Positions 1 to 6,018 of a stretch of 6,413 nt of DNA are shown in pieces (positions within the stretch are counted from its first letter, which is position 1; the number at the start of each line of letters is the position of its first letter). The position numbers and the translations under genes are program-made. The stretch is from Thermoplasmata archaeon (GTDB lineage: Archaea; Thermoplasmatota; E2; UBA9212): assembly GCA_013329495.1 (NCBI GenBank), contig DUKC01000129.1, positions 1 through 6,413 of the forward strand, written 5' to 3'. Below the pieces are notes generated by a model, which was given only the letters and a program-made list of their open reading frames with translations, was not told the DNA's origin and searched no databases.

Positions 1-19
1 CAAAAAGGAGAATTCAAAT

Positions 20-1525
20 TCACAGATATATCTTTTTTAACCTCATTGGGCGATCCTTATCGATGAGGTACCTAGTTTTGTCGTCCCTTTTGCGGGTGCC
101 GGGCCTGAACCCAAAGCCTCTGAGTTTCATTTCAATCATTCTTGGCCAAACCATGTGCCTTTTGTCTATTTCGCCTTGCTCAATAAGCTTTTTGTTTACC
201 AAGTCTGTTATTTTCTTTACTTCTACTTCTCCGACTAGCTTTTGCTCTACCAGAGTTCTTATCAACGCCTTATCTATCGGATCGAGTTGAATGTGCGCTC
301 TTATCTTTTCTTCTTGTTTTGCATATTCCAAAACGTCGCTGAAGAGCTGATCAGACACCAACTTTGCCATTGACAACAGGGGGTAGAAGAGGTCTGCCAG
401 CCTGCCCTGCAAAAAATCGGAGGTTCCAATTCCGTTGTAGGACTCTTGAACCTCGTGCCAGCCTCTCAGGCGGTGTGCATAAAGGTTGTCTCTTATGGAC
501 TGAAAATCACTTGGCCTTGGATCTCTATTGATCTTCTTAAAGCCCTTGTTTCTTAACATATTGATAATTATGCTTCTGGACTGCAGTTCTTTGGAAATGG
601 CTTTGGTTCTAGTAAAAGCCTTAAGGCCAAAACCATCATAGTTGGTTATCTTTGGTGAACCGCCTGCCTCGTTGATTCGATAGCAAGTCAAACCCCTGGA
701 ATATCCGCTGTCCAACAAGGCAAAAACATTGGCATTTTCCTTGTAGTTTAGATAGAGTTTATCGAGCTCGTCTATTCCTAACGCTGAATGACAGCTGTCG
801 ATTGTCCTAAACAACACTTCTTCTGAGGGCCCCAGCAAACAGAAGCCGTGAAAAGAACACCATATCAAGACCTTCATGGCTGTTGTTTTTCCTGTTTCAT
901 TCTCTGCACTGAAAAGATCGAAATAGGGGTAGGAAGAGAAGATCTCTCTAAAGTAGGTTGATGCAGCACCTAGGGCGAGCAAATCATAATAAATCTTGTC
1001 CTCAAAGTAGAGGTAGTTGGACTGCATAGTTTTTAATTCCTCATAGAGTGTTGGAAACTTCTCATCATTAAGGTAGAAGTATTGAGAGGGGGCCGTCTCC
1101 ATGGGTATGAATCTCTCCTCCTCCAAGATGGTTCTGTTGATCGCTCCCCTTTCCCCTGAAGTGAATTTTATTAGATAGTCCTGCGGCTTGCCATCCTTAA
1201 GTTTCTTTAGAGGTAGGTAGACCGAAAAAATGTGGGTTTCTCCCCTGTCTGGGAGCTTAAAAAGCTTGCTTACCTCATCCTCTGCCTTCAAATCTTCAAG
1301 AATTTTAGCAATTATTTGGTGTTGCCTGTCCTCTGCTATTCCAATATCAACTTCTTTTACACCCAGCTCGGCCGCAATCTTTGCGAGGTGTCCCCGCTCT
1401 GCAAAAATTTTGATTGAATAGGTCTTTGTTTGCTTGTCTCCTAGCTTATAGTAGCACTCTCCTCCCTTTATGATTAGATCTACTCTCTTGATTCCAGGCA
1501 GATCATAGCGTTTAGAATCGTCCAT
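20..1525 (-). CDS. DUF3631-like P-loop ATPase (primase-associated helicase type) with C-terminal winged-helix-like region
   Basis: This 501-aa protein has a Walker A motif at about residues 206-216 (SAENETGKTTA, with K213 and T214). The first Gly of the classical P-loop is replaced, as in the S-P/A-E-x-x-x-G-K-T form I associate with DUF3631 and related primase-linked ATPases. Walker B is LGIDELDKL (D252, E253). A block near 267-285 (ALLDSGYSRGLTCYR) and another near 298-323 (GFGLKAFTRT, then SRSIIINM with R318 as a candidate arginine finger) also match that group. Residues 415-501 look like a winged-helix DNA-binding tail ending in a basic segment. The N-terminal 170 residues are not recognised and show no obvious primase or zinc motif. 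The likely role is an ATP-driven DNA-handling enzyme; the substrate is unknown. In this family such modules usually sit in plasmid, viral or integrated-element replication proteins, but no other mobile gene is in view. The gene is monocistronic as seen here, with its own TATA element and no Shine-Dalgarno sequence. Family placement is from remembered motif patterns. Confidence 0.75.
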   Translation of the reverse strand: MDDSKRYDLPGIKRVDLIIKGGECYYKLGDKQTKTYSIKIFAERGHLAKIAAELGVKEVDIGIAEDRQHQIIAKILEDLKAEDEVSKLFKLPDRGETHIFSVYLPLKKLKDGKPQDYLIKFTSGERGAINRTILEEERFIPMETAPSQYFYLNDEKFPTLYEELKTMQSNYLYFEDKIYYDLLALGAASTYFREIFSSYPYFDLFSAENETGKTTAMKVLIWCSFHGFCLLGPSEEVLFRTIDSCHSALGIDELDKLYLNYKENANVFALLDSGYSRGLTCYRINEAGGSPKITNYDGFGLKAFTRTKAISKELQSRSIIINMLRNKGFKKINRDPRPSDFQSIRDNLYAHRLRGWHEVQESYNGIGTSDFLQGRLADLFYPLLSMAKLVSDQLFSDVLEYAKQEEKIRAHIQLDPIDKALIRTLVEQKLVGEVEVKKITDLVNKKLIEQGEIDKRHMVWPRMIEMKLRGFGFRPGTRKRDDKTRYLIDKDRPMRLKKIYL

Positions 1526-1548
1526 TGTCTATGATTAATTCTTTTTTC

Positions 1549-1558
1549 CTTATAAATT
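1549..1558 (-). promoter_or_regulatory. TATA box for the DUF3631-like ATPase gene
   Basis: On the minus strand the sequence reads AATTTATAAG, a good archaeal TATA element, preceded by an A-rich stretch that could serve as BRE. Its centre is about 28 nt from the A of the ATG at 1525. This would place transcription initiation at or beside the start codon, giving a leaderless mRNA, consistent with no Shine-Dalgarno sequence there. Confidence 0.6.
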
Positions 1559-1590
1559 ATTTTGGTTGGTTATGCTTATTTTTTCATTGT

Positions 1591-1797
1591 CTAGGGTATA
1601 TTAAGGTTTTGTGACCGATGCTGGGATTTGACGTAGCGGAAAGAGGGATCAAATAGAAAACAAGGGAGATTGTAAGAAAAAAACCAATCCTTAAGAATTG
1701 CTAGTTTGGGCGTTGATAGTCCCAATACCAGGAAAAACAAAAAGCCAACTTGCGTACCGCTGATTCGATTCACCGTTTGTTTGATGATTTCTCTCAT
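1591..1797 (-). CDS. Doubtful small one-helix ORF coupled to the DUF2148 gene
   Basis: This 68-codon ORF begins inside the stop of the DUF2148 gene (ATGA, a 4-base overlap), the arrangement expected for translational coupling. The predicted peptide has a basic N-terminus (MREIIKQTVNR), a hydrophobic stretch at about residues 17-35 (VGFLFFLVLGLS and following) that could span the membrane once, then an aromatic segment and a low-complexity polar tail (SQHRSQNLNIP). I recognise no family. The overlap and the single hydrophobic segment argue for a gene. The odd C-terminal half and the short length argue for chance or a decayed sequence. It occupies most of the 268-bp gap between the DUF2148 and ATPase genes, in which I see nothing else but the ATPase promoter. 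Confidence 0.3.
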   Translation of the reverse strand: MREIIKQTVNRISGTQVGFLFFLVLGLSTPKLAILKDWFFSYNLPCFLFDPSFRYVKSQHRSQNLNIP

Positions 1798-2285
1798 CGA
1801 TCAAAGTAAATGCTCTTTCCTGTGACAGCCAACGGAATCCCTAGAACGAAATTTGCCTTCATGACCTTAGTGTCTTTGGCGATTTCGCCTACTCGGTACA
1901 TTATCCTGTTATCAACATTATGGAGAGATGCGGTCTTTGCGGCAGAGCCCACTGCGATTCCAAGGTCTATCAGTCTAAAGGCGCAGTTTGACCCTTCAGA
2001 AAAATTCTTACAATCCCTGCCACATGCTCCACAATTCCACCCAGTGGGAGGATGGGGCTTTAGTCCTATGAGCACCAAACCCTTGGATTTCAGCAAGCTG
2101 GTTCCATCCCTTATGAATTTGTCTTTAGAATGCTTTTCACCGAAATCTATCATTGATTTAGCTATTGATTTGATTTCTTCTCTGGAGCAGAATTTTATGG
2201 TTAAATAGTCTTCTCCACCGGTCTTTGGGGCTGATCTCGCGGAGATGCACATGAGTTCAGCCACGAGCCTAATTCCTTCTTCCAT
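1794..2285 (-). CDS. DUF2148 ferredoxin-domain protein (COG4739 type)
   Basis: This 163-aa protein matches the DUF2148 family of small Fe-S proteins found in archaea and anaerobic bacteria; the biochemical function is unknown. Visible family marks are SARSAPKTGGED near residues 15-26, LVLIGLKP near 70-77, the cysteine cluster C85-x2-C88-x3-C92-x8-C101 (NCGACGRDC, then NCAF), DLGIAVGSAAK at 107-117, the VDNRIMYRVG block at 124-133, and a GIPL...YFDR C-terminus. C13 and C33 are further cysteines. The four clustered cysteines could ligate an iron-sulfur cluster, but cluster type and redox partner cannot be read from the sequence. The length is normal for the family and both ends align, so the gene looks intact. 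It has its own TATA-like element and no Shine-Dalgarno sequence. Its stop overlaps a small one-helix ORF. Confidence 0.9.
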   Translation of the reverse strand: MEEGIRLVAELMCISARSAPKTGGEDYLTIKFCSREEIKSIAKSMIDFGEKHSKDKFIRDGTSLLKSKGLVLIGLKPHPPTGWNCGACGRDCKNFSEGSNCAFRLIDLGIAVGSAAKTASLHNVDNRIMYRVGEIAKDTKVMKANFVLGIPLAVTGKSIYFDR

Positions 2286-2307
2286 GATTAGAAAAAGGTT
2301 GCTGCCT

Positions 2308-2317
2308 TAAAATATTT
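2308..2317 (-). promoter_or_regulatory. TATA-like element for the DUF2148 gene
   Basis: The minus strand reads AAATATTTTA here, centred about 27 nt upstream of the ATG at 2285. This again predicts a leaderless transcript. The match to the archaeal TATA consensus is moderate; the spacing, the same as for the ATPase gene, is the stronger argument. Confidence 0.45.
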
Positions 2318-2352
2318 GTTGCACCTTTCCCATTCTTGTTTTGAGGTTTTTT

Positions 2353-2372
2353 CTCATTTAATCCTCATTTAA
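2353..2372. repeat. Short tandem repeat, CTCATTTAA twice at 11-bp period
   Basis: CTCATTTAA occurs at 2353-2361 and 2364-2372, separated by TC, between the folC stop and the DUF2148 promoter. An 11-bp period places both copies on the same face of the helix, so a regulator site is possible. Chance in AT-rich intergenic DNA is equally plausible. Confidence 0.3.
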
Positions 2373-2395
2373 GTCTCTTTATCACTCAAACTTGC

Positions 2396-3715
2396 TCAAA
2401 TTATCGCAGGATGGGGCTCCCGCTTGCCTTTTAGCTCAAAAAATCTTGAAGCATGGCTTCGTATCTCCCCGGCCAGTGCCAGGGAACCACACACCAAAAC
2501 AAGGTCTTGAGGATTCGCTAGCTCTCTTCCCAGATCGAAAGCATCTGTAGGGTTTTGCTTCAAAAAGGTGCGTGCCCGGGTGTTGTGCTTGACTGTTTCT
2601 AAAAGCCCGGTTGCTTCCATTCCCCTTGAATTGTTTGGCTGGGTCGCTATGATCTTTTTGGCTAAAGGGACAATCAGCCTAACCATCTGGGTGACCCTCT
2701 TATCCTTGAATATGCCCAAAACAAGAATCAAATCCTCAAAATCTAGATCCTCCGAGATTAGGCACTTGATAGATTCAATGGCAGCCTCGTTGTGAGCTGA
2801 GTCGAGCAAGATCAGAGGATGACGAGAAATGATCTCACTTCGACCCGGCAAAAAAAGTTTTTCAATGCCCCTAATCAGGGCGGATTTTGGCAGGCTAAAT
2901 CCAAGATTTTCCAGCCCCTCTAAGATGGATAATGCGCAGGCTATGTTGTCTCCTTGATAACTGCCCAAGAGCAGGGTGTGCAATCTGTAGGTATCCGATC
3001 GAGTTTTGACCAAAAAATCCTGACCGTGCATACCCCTGCTTGTTCTTTCCCATTTGACGGTCTTACCGATCTTGATTATCTTTGAGTTCATTTCCTTTGC
3101 CCGCTCCTCGACAATTTCGAGGGCTTTTCCTTTGGCTGCCGTCACAACAGGTATCCCTTGCTTTATGATCTGCGACTTGTCCCTTGCGATCTTCTCAATC
3201 GTGTTCCCCAAGATGGTGAGATGGTCCATGGAGACGTTTGTTATGCACGCGATGACGGGGGTCAGCACATTGGTCGCATCGAGCTTTCCCCCGAGTCCTA
3301 CCTCTACAACCGCGAGGTCCACCCCCATCTCCTTGAAATACCACAGGGCCAGAGTGGTGGTAACTTCAAAAAAGGTCAGATACTTTTTCTGATCTTCCAG
3401 CTCTTGAACCAACGGCTTGATGAGCTCCAAACCCTCACTGATTTTGGCTTCTGAGATCTCTCTGTTGTTCACCTGGATTCTTTCTGAAAACCTCTCCAGA
3501 TGGGGAGACGTGTACACCCCGACCCGGTAACCAGCTTCGATCAAACCCTGAGCGGTAAATTGACATGTGGAACCTTTTCCATTAGTCCCGCCCACGTGAA
3601 CTATCTTGTACGCAAGCTGGGGGCTGCCCAGTTTTTCTAGCAGGAGTTTGGTGTTCTGCAGCCCAAACCTCCAACCGAATTTTGATCGAGCGCATAGCCA
3701 ACTTAGAGCTTCCAT
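2396..3715 (-). CDS. folC: Folylpolyglutamate synthase / dihydrofolate synthase
   Basis: This Mur-ligase-type enzyme joins L-glutamate to dihydropteroate and/or to folates in an ATP-dependent reaction in the cytoplasm. In the 439-aa protein the P-loop is GGTNGKGST (42-50), followed by YTSPHLERFSERIQVN (68-83), FFEVTT (115-120), VEVGLGGKLDATNV (137-150), and TNVSMDHLTILG with the following AxDKSQIIK block (H165, K180, the usual Mg/ATP-site and modified-lysine region). The C-terminal domain has PGRSE (290-294), LLDSAHNEAA (303-312) and GIFKDKR (334-340). All signature blocks are present. The reading frame is open up to 3769, but the ATG at 3715 is preferred: it forms TGATG with the purN stop, has GGAAGG 6 nt upstream, and its protein begins where the family does (EALSWL...KFGWRFGLQNT). 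Starting at 3769 would overlap purN by 55 bases. Whether it acts on dihydropteroate, folate or both, or on a modified pterin, cannot be told from the sequence. Confidence 0.92.
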   Translation of the reverse strand: MEALSWLCARSKFGWRFGLQNTKLLLEKLGSPQLAYKIVHVGGTNGKGSTCQFTAQGLIEAGYRVGVYTSPHLERFSERIQVNNREISEAKISEGLELIKPLVQELEDQKKYLTFFEVTTTLALWYFKEMGVDLAVVEVGLGGKLDATNVLTPVIACITNVSMDHLTILGNTIEKIARDKSQIIKQGIPVVTAAKGKALEIVEERAKEMNSKIIKIGKTVKWERTSRGMHGQDFLVKTRSDTYRLHTLLLGSYQGDNIACALSILEGLENLGFSLPKSALIRGIEKLFLPGRSEIISRHPLILLDSAHNEAAIESIKCLISEDLDFEDLILVLGIFKDKRVTQMVRLIVPLAKKIIATQPNNSRGMEATGLLETVKHNTRARTFLKQNPTDAFDLGRELANPQDLVLVCGSLALAGEIRSHASRFFELKGKREPHPAII

Positions 3716-4380
3716 CAGTATCCTTCCGAGTATAAGACGTCTGGATAGGCGGGATATAGTTCTTTCCACGACCTGTCTGGCAGTATTTCGACCTTTCTCC
3801 CCTTCTGTCTCAATTTTTTCTTTTGGAACAGATCCACGGTTCTCGGCAGTATTTGATGCTCGACATCAAGGATTCTCTTTGCTAGGGTTTCTTCTGTGTC
3901 TCCTTCCCTCACCAAGACCGCTGCCTGCAGAATGATTGGCCCCTCGTCAACTTCCTTTGCCATAAAATGAGTTGTGCACCCGCTGATCTTGACTGCTTTT
4001 TCAAGAGCGTCCCTCTGAGCGTGAACGCCTTTAAAAGAGGGCAGGAGCGCGGGATGGATGTTTACAAGTTTTCCTTCCCATCTCCAGACGAACCAGGGAG
4101 AGATGATGCGCATCCATCCGGCCCCCACTATCAATCCGACTTTGTGGCTGATCATGAGCGTGTCTATCTCCTTCTCGTATTTGGGATTGTTTGGATCGAC
4201 AAAAAGAGCGTGTATCTTGTGTTTTTTTGCTCTCTCTAAACACTGAGCGGTCTGCCTGTCACTGCAAACCAAAACCACCTCTGCATTGATTTTCCCCTGC
4301 TCGCTCGCATCGATTATTGACTGCATATCTGTGCCTCTCCCTGAGGATAGCACTCCGACTTTTAGTCTTTCGCTTTTCAT
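3715..4380 (-). CDS. purN: Phosphoribosylglycinamide formyltransferase (10-formyl-THF dependent)
   Basis: PurN transfers the formyl group of 10-formyltetrahydrofolate to GAR, the third step of purine synthesis, in the cytoplasm. The 221-aa protein has the N-terminal phosphate-binding loop VLSSGRGTDMQSI (10-22), the folate-side segment VGAGWMRIISPWFV (85-98), and the catalytic block NIHPALLPSFKGVHAQRDAL with N107 and H109. The third catalytic residue D145 lies in EVDEGPIILQ. These correspond to the Asn-His-Asp triad of the bacterial enzyme, so activity is expected. The last 30 residues form a basic tail slightly longer than the core fold. It is the first gene of a two-gene operon with folC (TGATG overlap), a sensible pairing since PurN needs a folate cofactor. 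No Shine-Dalgarno sequence and no strong TATA box are visible upstream; a weak TGTTTTA near 4401-4407 (minus) is at the right distance. It is divergent from the NSS transporter gene. Confidence 0.95.
   Translation of the reverse strand: MKSERLKVGVLSSGRGTDMQSIIDASEQGKINAEVVLVCSDRQTAQCLERAKKHKIHALFVDPNNPKYEKEIDTLMISHKVGLIVGAGWMRIISPWFVWRWEGKLVNIHPALLPSFKGVHAQRDALEKAVKISGCTTHFMAKEVDEGPIILQAAVLVREGDTEETLAKRILDVEHQILPRTVDLFQKKKLRQKGRKVEILPDRSWKELYPAYPDVLYSEGY
3722..3727 (-). promoter_or_regulatory. Shine-Dalgarno sequence deciding the folC start
   Basis: The minus strand reads GGAAGG, 6 nt before the ATG at 3715 and inside the last codons of purN. It is the clearest ribosome binding site in the window. 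It suits an internal cistron, whereas the first genes of transcripts here seem leaderless. Confidence 0.55.
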
Positions 4381-4414
4381 CTGTCAAAACCACTTATTGC
4401 TAAAACACATATCG

Positions 4415-4433
4415 GTTAATAAATATTATTAAC
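4415..4433. promoter_or_regulatory. Perfect palindrome, candidate operator in the purN/NSS divergent promoter
   Basis: GTTAATAAATATTATTAAC is an exact 8+3+8 dyad centred at 4424. It is flanked almost symmetrically by a second inverted pair, AAACAC at 4403-4408 and GTGTTT at 4441-4446 (dyad centre 4424.5). It covers the likely TATA region of the transporter gene and lies about 35-50 nt upstream of purN. A bound dimer could therefore block or bend both promoters. The 8-bp arms around an A/T core resemble sites of dimeric winged-helix or Lrp-type regulators, but the regulator is unknown. Confidence 0.5.
4416..4425 (+). promoter_or_regulatory. TATA-like element for the NSS transporter gene
   Basis: TTAATAAATA lies within the left half of the palindrome. 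With usual archaeal spacing, transcription would start near 4447-4450, a few bases upstream of the ATG at 4457. That would leave the alternative ATG at 4439 outside the mRNA. Confidence 0.45.
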
Positions 4434-4456
4434 TTGCATTGTGTTTACTTCACTAC

Positions 4457-5743
4457 ATGCCAGAAAAGTGGAAATCGAACGTGAGTTTTGTTGCAGCTGC
4501 GATAGGTTCTGCGGTTGGTTTGGGAAACATATGGATGTTCCCTTACAGGGTTGGTATCTATGGAGGTGCTTCTTTTCTTATCCCTTTTTTGATACTTTTG
4601 TTCCCGGCTGGAGTTATCGGCTTGACAATCGAATGGACTCTTGGAAGATCGCAAAGGGGAGGCCCCTCAAAAGCATTTGGCAAATCAGGAATGCCTTATG
4701 GAAAATATCTGGGGGTTTTTCCGCTTGTGGCAGTATTCTTGCTAGCAGGCTTTTATGTGGTTGTCTTTGGTTGGGCAATAAGATACCTATTGGCTAGTTT
4801 TGGGAACCAAATGTTTTCTGCGCCCAAAGAGTTCTTTAAATTGATTGCAAACAGCCCTCAATCGTACTTCTTTCTTTTTTTGGCTGTGGCGCTAACTGCT
4901 CTGATAGTAGCAAGAGGAATTCGGAAAGGCATAGAAAAGTCAAATCTTATATTGATGCCGCTCCTGTTTATCTTGCTTATAGTTTTGGCAATTAGGTCTT
5001 TGACCTTGCCTGGTGCCGCTGAGGGTTTAGAATTCTACCTAAAACCAGACCTTTCAAAACTTACCCCGAGTGCTTGGTTGGCTGCCCTTTCTCAAGTTTT
5101 CCTCTCCCTATCTTTGACTGGAGGCATAATGGTGGTGTATGGAAGTTATCTTCAGCCAAAAGAAGACATACCTTGTTCATCCATAGCAGTGTCTTTTGGA
5201 TGCGCCGCAGTGGGCATTACCGCAGGCTTTATTATAATACCAGCCATTTTTGCATTTGGTCTTGAACCAACTAGCGGCCCTCGTTTAATTTTTATTACCC
5301 TACCACATGTCTTTGCTTCAATGCCTGCAGGAAGATTCTTCTCCTTCCTATTTTTCTTGGCCCTTATCTTTGCCGCCCTAACCTCTACGGTCTCAATGCT
5401 TGAATTGGAAGTTAATGCAATCTGTGATTATTTCAAATGGACAAGGAAGAAAGCCACTTTGCTGGCAGGAGGATTAATTTTTCTGATTGGAGCGGCTTTA
5501 GCTCCGAACGAGGAGGCTTTTGGGTTTGCAGTTGATCTTTCTACTGTTTACCTGGCCTTGATTGGAGCGCTTATCGCAGCCCTTGCGCTAGGATGGTTCT
5601 TTGGAGCGGAAAAGGCTGAAGAGGAACTAAACAAAGGCGCAATTGTAGGGTTTGGGAGCTGGTGGAAACCCATGGCAAAATGGGCATACCCGCTGATTAT
5701 TGGGGGTATATTGGTAATGAGTATTCTTAGAATAAGAGGTTGA
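4457..5743 (+). CDS. Sodium-dependent amino-acid symporter, NSS/SNF family (LeuT fold, 11 TM)
   Basis: This is a membrane transporter of 428 aa with about 11 hydrophobic helices (roughly 10-30, 38-60, 86-113, 136-153, 162-181, 207-231, 242-266, 293-318, 332-349, 357-383, 407-425), the short form of the family. TM1 carries GSAVGLGNIWMFPY (17-30). TM3 keeps the substrate-site tyrosine (Y100, by hand alignment with LeuT Tyr108). TM6 has LSLSLTGG around the unwound region. TM8 has AALTST (A306, T309, S310 matching the LeuT Na2 ligands). TM10 to the following loop has GWFFGAEKAEEELNKG. The Na2 site looks complete. The Na1 site is less so (LeuT T254 becomes S217 and N286 is not matched). The gate arginine after GLGNxW is Met27. 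An in-frame ATG at 4439 exists; 4457 is chosen because MPEKWKSNVSF fits the family N-terminus and the TATA spacing. Substrate cannot be read; amino acids are expected. A MetS-like subunit ORF follows. Confidence 0.92.
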   Translation: MPEKWKSNVSFVAAAIGSAVGLGNIWMFPYRVGIYGGASFLIPFLILLFPAGVIGLTIEWTLGRSQRGGPSKAFGKSGMPYGKYLGVFPLVAVFLLAGFYVVVFGWAIRYLLASFGNQMFSAPKEFFKLIANSPQSYFFLFLAVALTALIVARGIRKGIEKSNLILMPLLFILLIVLAIRSLTLPGAAEGLEFYLKPDLSKLTPSAWLAALSQVFLSLSLTGGIMVVYGSYLQPKEDIPCSSIAVSFGCAAVGITAGFIIIPAIFAFGLEPTSGPRLIFITLPHVFASMPAGRFFSFLFFLALIFAALTSTVSMLELEVNAICDYFKWTRKKATLLAGGLIFLIGAALAPNEEAFGFAVDLSTVYLALIGALIAALALGWFFGAEKAEEELNKGAIVGFGSWWKPMAKWAYPLIIGGILVMSILRIRG

Positions 5744-5753
5744 AAAGAGAAGG

Positions 5754-5846
5754 ATGGATGTTGGAATATTATTGATGGCTGTCCTGGTGATAGCATTAAC
5801 GTATGGACCTTTTATCTGGGCTCTGGTTAAACTAACCAAGCGTTAG
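5754..5846 (+). CDS. Candidate MetS-type small subunit of the NSS transporter
   Basis: This 30-codon ORF starts 10 nt after the transporter stop. The peptide begins MDVGILLMAVLVIALTYG, continues with a short aromatic/hydrophobic stretch (PFIWALVKL) and ends with the basic TKR, so it is a single membrane helix with a positive, probably cytoplasmic C-terminus. Bacterial and archaeal NSS genes of the 11-TM type are often followed by such a peptide, annotated as the methionine/alanine importer small subunit (MetS, studied with MetP in Corynebacterium glutamicum). The pattern of a small hydroxyl/glycine N-terminus, an Ile/Leu/Met-rich helix, then a Gly and Trp near the end is as I remember for that family. 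AGAGAAGG abuts the ATG directly, too close for a normal Shine-Dalgarno sequence, so reinitiation from the upstream stop is likely. Size and position are strong arguments; family membership is not tested. Confidence 0.75.
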   Translation: MDVGILLMAVLVIALTYGPFIWALVKLTKR

Positions 5847-5863
5847 AAGGATATATACCCAAG

Positions 5864-5940
5864 ATTCTTGTGCTCGAAGAATTTGATTTCTTCTAGATTA
5901 GAGTGAGCTCAGGGTCATTTTTAAGGCGATCGAAATCAAA
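5864..5940. repeat. Overlapping inverted repeats between the transporter operon and gcvH
   Basis: Three perfect inverted pairs share bases: ATTCTT (5864-5869) with AAGAAT (5877-5882); GAAGAA (5876-5881) with TTCTTC (5888-5893); and TTTGATTTC (5882-5890) with GAAATCAAA (5932-5940). The 8-bp palindrome TGAGCTCA sits at 5904-5911 inside the last pair's loop, with a T5 run just after it (5917-5921). The first two hairpins exclude each other, and the third conflicts with both. This may be a terminator for the upstream operon, an operator, or a structured leader. No known riboswitch pattern was recognised. Confidence 0.35.
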
Positions 5941-5977
5941 GGGTTGTTTCCAAGCAGGAAAATGTCTTCCAAAAATG

Positions 5978-5987
5978 TTTTAATAAT
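5978..5987 (+). promoter_or_regulatory. TATA-like element for gcvH
   Basis: TTTTAATAAT is centred about 36 nt upstream of the gcvH ATG, which predicts a start of transcription near 6009 and a leader of about 10 nt. AAAGGGG at 5990-5996 is too far (over 20 nt) from the ATG to act as a ribosome binding site. Confidence 0.4.
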
Positions 5988-6018
5988 AGAAAGGGGTATA
6001 TTAATAAATGAGATTGAC

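Noticed and set aside
1..19. AAGGAG near the left edge as a ribosome binding site on the plus strand
   Set aside because: No plausible plus-strand gene follows; the sequence is antisense to the end of the ATPase gene.
1760..1776. TTCGATTC resembling a tRNA T-loop
   Set aside because: The flanking bases do not pair as a T-stem (A opposite C at the closing position), and no acceptor or anticodon stem is found.
1810..2208. 132-codon open frame on the plus strand
   Set aside because: It is fully antisense to the DUF2148 gene, whose family motifs are unambiguous; the translated product has no recognisable features.
2341..2367. TGAGG...CCTCA inverted repeat as a folC terminator
   Set aside because: The five-base arms are separated by 16 nt, and no T-run follows on the minus strand, so it is not convincing as a terminator.
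3054..3454. Two open frames of about 100 codons on the plus strand
   Set aside because: Both are antisense to the conserved core of folC.
3606..3935. 109-codon open frame on the plus strand across the folC/purN junction
   Set aside because: It lies antisense to the conserved ends of both genes and its Ser/Arg/Pro-rich product is typical of a reverse-strand shadow.
4439..4456. Upstream ATG giving a six-residue N-terminal extension of the NSS transporter
   Set aside because: The extra residues (MCLLHY) do not fit the family, and the likely TATA box would start transcription downstream of this ATG.
5847..6018. Glycine riboswitch before gcvH
   Set aside because: No tandem aptamer core pattern is seen, and the predicted transcript leader is only about 10 nt.
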